A stretch of DNA of 16,979 bases. Origin: CAYPOY01 sp964412395. GTDB lineage: Bacteria > Chloroflexota > Anaerolineae > B4-G1. The stretch lies in NCBI GenBank assembly GCA_964412395.1, contig CAYPOY010000088.1, positions 1-16,979 of the forward strand, given 5' to 3'. Below are positions 14,657-16,979 of the stretch, in pieces (position 1 is the stretch's first letter; each line of letters begins with the position of its first letter). The translations under genes and the position numbers were made by a program. Below the pieces are notes generated by a model, which searched no databases, was not told the DNA's origin, and was given only the letters and a program-made list of their open reading frames with translations.

Positions 14657-15759
14657 ATATTTGAACTGGATAACCAATCATTAATCTCGTTCAATATATA
14701 TACAAAGTTTTGTAGTGCATTAGATTTTTCTTCTGGTTTTAATCTCAAAATATATTTGCAAAAATCCTCCTTATATTTATCATCAAATCTTTTTAAATAA
14801 ATCATTTCATCCTGATTCAAACCCAATTTAAGTATATGATCTCTTAATGAATCATTTATTTTATCCCACCCTTTGGGATCTTTAAGAAATGTATCAAGAT
14901 TGGGCCGATCATTAAGCCAATTATTTGAATTGGCTATTTTCCAATGATGAATATCAAAGACCTCCTCCAAAGTGACAGGAATATTTAAACCTTTTGCATA
15001 AAGCGGAATTAATGAACGTGCATGAGATGGGGTTAACTTTATTATTTTAAAAGTATTTCTTTCCATTGAGTCAGATAGTACTACTCTATTTATTTCTTTT
15101 AAAGCATCATTACCAGCTCTATCACCATCAAGTATTCCTATAGCTTTGTGATAGGCTCCATTTTCATCTTTTGATAAAGACTTTGCCCAAATAATTATTT
15201 GTCTAGCTACCCAACTGGATCCAGCACTTTTCTCAGATTTAACCTCAATCTTGCCAAGCGATTCAGGACTAAAAATTTCTATTGCCGTCTCAATCAATTT
15301 TTTGTCAGTAAGACCCTCTACAAATATTGTTGGTCTATAAGTAAAATAGGAATCTATAAATGTTTGCTTAGCATGATATATATGACTAATTAAATTTTTG
15401 ATACTATTTTCCCATTCCTCAAAATTTGGATTATATATAATTACTTTCCATATAGAACTAAAATTTATTGCATATTCTGTATATTCTGTTAAACCAATAA
15501 TATAATTTGGTACATTATAAGACTTTCGACTTATTTCTTGAATTACATAGGCTCCTCCATTTTCTACTGGATTAGTGTCATCATTTATTGGTAAGAATAT
15601 ATCTAATATTAATAAATCATATTTATTTTCTTTTAGTTTTTTTAGCGCAGATTTACACGATAGACCAGCATCAATTCGAAAATCATTAGATACTGATTTT
15701 ATTGCTGTTACGATGTTTGCAATTTTAGTATTATCATCATCTATTATTAAAATATGCAT
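14653..15759 (-). CDS. receiver-TOPRIM fusion protein (predicted nuclease effector of a two-component system)
   Basis: The protein has 368 residues from ATG 15759. Residues 1-125 are a receiver domain: acidic pocket IIDDDN (Asp7-Asp9), phospho-acceptor Asp53 in LLILDIFLP and the switch Thr91 in IIGLTEY. The usual Lys of the last strand is not in the standard KP context; a W-K-V-I-I-Y strand is there instead. Residues about 142-245 look like a TOPRIM domain: TIFVEGLTDKKLIE with Glu148, then GILDGDRAGN with Asp211 and Asp213, the E...DxD metal site of OLD-type nucleases, topoisomerases and primases. The C-terminal 120 residues are helical and unrecognised. I infer nucleic-acid cleavage switched on by phosphorylation. 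It lies 2 nt after the stand-alone receiver gene. Its stop TAA lies within the IS66 terminal repeat, so the C terminus may be truncated. Confidence 0.8.
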   Translation of the reverse strand: MHILIIDDDNTKIANIVTAIKSVSNDFRIDAGLSCKSALKKLKENKYDLLILDIFLPINDDTNPVENGGAYVIQEISRKSYNVPNYIIGLTEYTEYAINFSSIWKVIIYNPNFEEWENSIKNLISHIYHAKQTFIDSYFTYRPTIFVEGLTDKKLIETAIEIFSPESLGKIEVKSEKSAGSSWVARQIIIWAKSLSKDENGAYHKAIGILDGDRAGNDALKEINRVVLSDSMERNTFKIIKLTPSHARSLIPLYAKGLNIPVTLEEVFDIHHWKIANSNNWLNDRPNLDTFLKDPKGWDKINDSLRDHILKLGLNQDEMIYLKRFDDKYKEDFCKYILRLKPEEKSNALQNFVYILNEINDWLSSSNM

Positions 15760-15761
15760 TG

Positions 15762-16217
15762 CTATATGCTTATTATCATAGCATCTAATTCCTCAATCCA
15801 CCTATTTTCTTGAGAGTTATAATACACTGCCCCATTGTAAAAGAATTCAAATTCTTTTTTTAATAGATTGTCTAATTCTTCTAAGGAAATCGAGTTATCA
15901 CTGTCACCAAAATCATCAAACATTGTAATTAATATTGTTGGGATAGTTTTTTGCTTACGTTTTAGTTCTTTAAGGATTTTGTAACCGCCAAACTTCTGAT
16001 ATGTACTACCATAATCAGTTGGAGTTTTGTCCCATGTAGGTATACTCATGTCTAAGAGAAGTAAATCATAATTTTGACTTAACAGCTCCTTTAATCCACT
16101 TTGATAAGATTCACACACTATTATATTAATATTTGGGAATGACGACTGAATAAAGTCTTTTATATCATCAATTTTTTTATTGTCATCTTCTATAAGTAGA
16201 ATTTTATTTAAATTCAT
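15762..16217 (-). CDS. stand-alone receiver (REC) domain protein
   Basis: This 151-residue protein is a single receiver domain: IEDDN (Glu10, Asp11, Asp12), phospho-acceptor Asp56 in DLLLLDMSIP and Thr98 in ILITMFDD. There is a long loop (about 61-77, TWDKTPTDYGSTYQKFG) after the acceptor strand and another, acidic one (about 101-122) after the Thr. The final strand reads GAVYYNSQ, without the conserved Lys that normally precedes Pro, so the output switch may be altered. No output domain is fused. In Detocs-type systems such a protein (DtcB) drains phosphate from the kinase to prevent accidental effector activation; I infer the same here. The gene overlaps the kinase gene by 14 nt and ends 2 nt before the REC-TOPRIM gene, so the three are one operon. 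Confidence 0.85.
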   Translation of the reverse strand: MNLNKILLIEDDNKKIDDIKDFIQSSFPNINIIVCESYQSGLKELLSQNYDLLLLDMSIPTWDKTPTDYGSTYQKFGGYKILKELKRKQKTIPTILITMFDDFGDSDNSISLEELDNLLKKEFEFFYNGAVYYNSQENRWIEELDAMIISI

Positions 16218-16979
16218 ATTCAGTAGTTTTTACTTCAAATGAAATTTCAATTTCAAGATTATTATTTTCAATATTATAATTGAAACAATAGTTTTTACTA
16301 TTTAAATCATATGCGAGGATCCTTTTAATTTTATCAAAACCACTACCTCCTTCAATGTTTATCTTTTCAAGACCTTTATCATCTTTATGCCAATTAGATT
16401 TAACATTATCTAATACAGTTTTAAGTTTTTCAATATCAATGGAATCTTTTAAATTATTTGTATAAGAAAATCTTAATAGAGAATTTTCATAATTTGCTTT
16501 AATTACAATTTTTAAATTTTCAGAAATGATACCTGAGTGTCTAATTATATTGTCTAATAGAATTCGATTAATATAAATGAAATGATTACATGTCTGGCCA
16601 GCAAAATGAATATTTGTATTAATTTCATAGGTTGGATTTATTTTATATTTTGGATAGATAGAATTAGTAATCTCAACTGCTGTCTTAAGCAGTGCTTTAA
16701 TGTCTATTATTAAATCCTTATTTGGATTAGAAAGGTTGAACCATTTAGAAATATTTTGAAGTTCATTATGAAGATTGGTACGGCACTTTATTAATGCAGA
16801 TGTTAATTCTACAAAGGAATTGCAGCCCATAATATCTCGAATCTCGTCATTAAAATTATTAATAATCGTATTATAATTCTCTTTTATCTGGCTGTCTAAT
16901 AATTCTCTAATTTTATCCAGATTAATCTGGGTTGTTTGATTTAATAGGTCAAAGATTATATTTAAAAATTCATCATAGT
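16204..16979 (-). CDS. sensor histidine kinase, GHKL type (5' part outside window)
   Basis: The frame is open to the window edge, so the 257 residues seen are only the C-terminal part; an internal Met at 16830 is not the true start. The visible N-terminal 50 residues are helical (NQTTQINLDKIRELLDSQIK). A dimerisation and phospho-acceptor helix follows, with a probable H-box LIKCRTNLHNELQNISKWF (His70 of the fragment). The ATPase part has an N-box-like LLDNIIRHSG (Asn143) and a G-box GGSGFDKIKRIL (210-221). The classical DxGxG box between them is not evident; the strand reads LRFSYTNNL, more like the HATPase_c_5 (GHKL) kinases. Its role is inferred to be sensing a trigger through an unseen N-terminal domain and phosphorylating the two receiver proteins encoded just downstream. 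Confidence 0.75.
   Translation of the reverse strand, partial: YDEFLNIIFDLLNQTTQINLDKIRELLDSQIKENYNTIINNFNDEIRDIMGCNSFVELTSALIKCRTNLHNELQNISKWFNLSNPNKDLIIDIKALLKTAVEITNSIYPKYKINPTYEINTNIHFAGQTCNHFIYINRILLDNIIRHSGIISENLKIVIKANYENSLLRFSYTNNLKDSIDIEKLKTVLDNVKSNWHKDDKGLEKINIEGGSGFDKIKRILAYDLNSKNYCFNYNIENNNLEIEISFEVKTTEYEFK

Noticed and set aside
1..16979. CRISPR array, tRNA or rRNA genes
   Set aside because: No regularly spaced short repeats with unique spacers, no tRNA-like cloverleaf and no rRNA-like conserved stretch were seen on reading.

Overview
The window is AT-rich, and its proteins point to a Bacteroidota host, probably class Bacteroidia. The evidence is a C-terminal type IX secretion sorting domain (gene at 9425-11314), a FISUMP-type lipoprotein, an ECF sigma factor paired with a single-pass anti-sigma protein, and a Bacteroidetes-type -33/-7 promoter match. 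A run of exactly 100 Ns inside a nearly identical repeat suggests a draft, possibly metagenomic, assembly. The region looks accessory: remnants of two insertion sequences lie at or near its boundaries, and a cassette-like repeat lies on the left.

Left part (1-3472). An IS21-type terminus at the window edge abuts the 3' remnant of a gene (80-256). Four or five hypothetical genes follow on the minus strand (403-3435). A 135-bp imperfect palindrome at 2538-2672 looks like an integron attC site, and matching boundary octamers lie at 3465-3472 and near 1099-1105, so I read this stretch as gene cassettes. In two places the coding frame appears to continue past an in-frame stop: UAG at 1436-1438 and UGA at 2770-2772.

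Middle part (3786-14073). Nine plus-strand genes are tightly spaced except for one 147-nt gap. They encode three small secreted or membrane proteins (LPP20-like, DUF4384-like, PGWG two-helix protein), a secreted caspase-like protease with an intact His/Cys dyad, a FISUMP lipoprotein, a T9SS-exported repeat protein, an ECF sigma factor, its probable anti-sigma factor, and a secreted transglutaminase-like protein. I infer an envelope-facing protease and sigma-factor module.

Right part (14130-16979). A truncated plus-strand ORF start is cut by a decayed IS66-type relic (14235-14656). The other end of the relic supplies the stop codon of a minus-strand REC-TOPRIM protein. That gene closes a tight three-gene operon: a GHKL-type sensor histidine kinase (running off the window), a stand-alone receiver, and a receiver fused to a TOPRIM nuclease-like domain. 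The layout matches Detocs-type defensive two-component systems, with TOPRIM in place of the phosphorylase effector. This is the most interesting system in the window.
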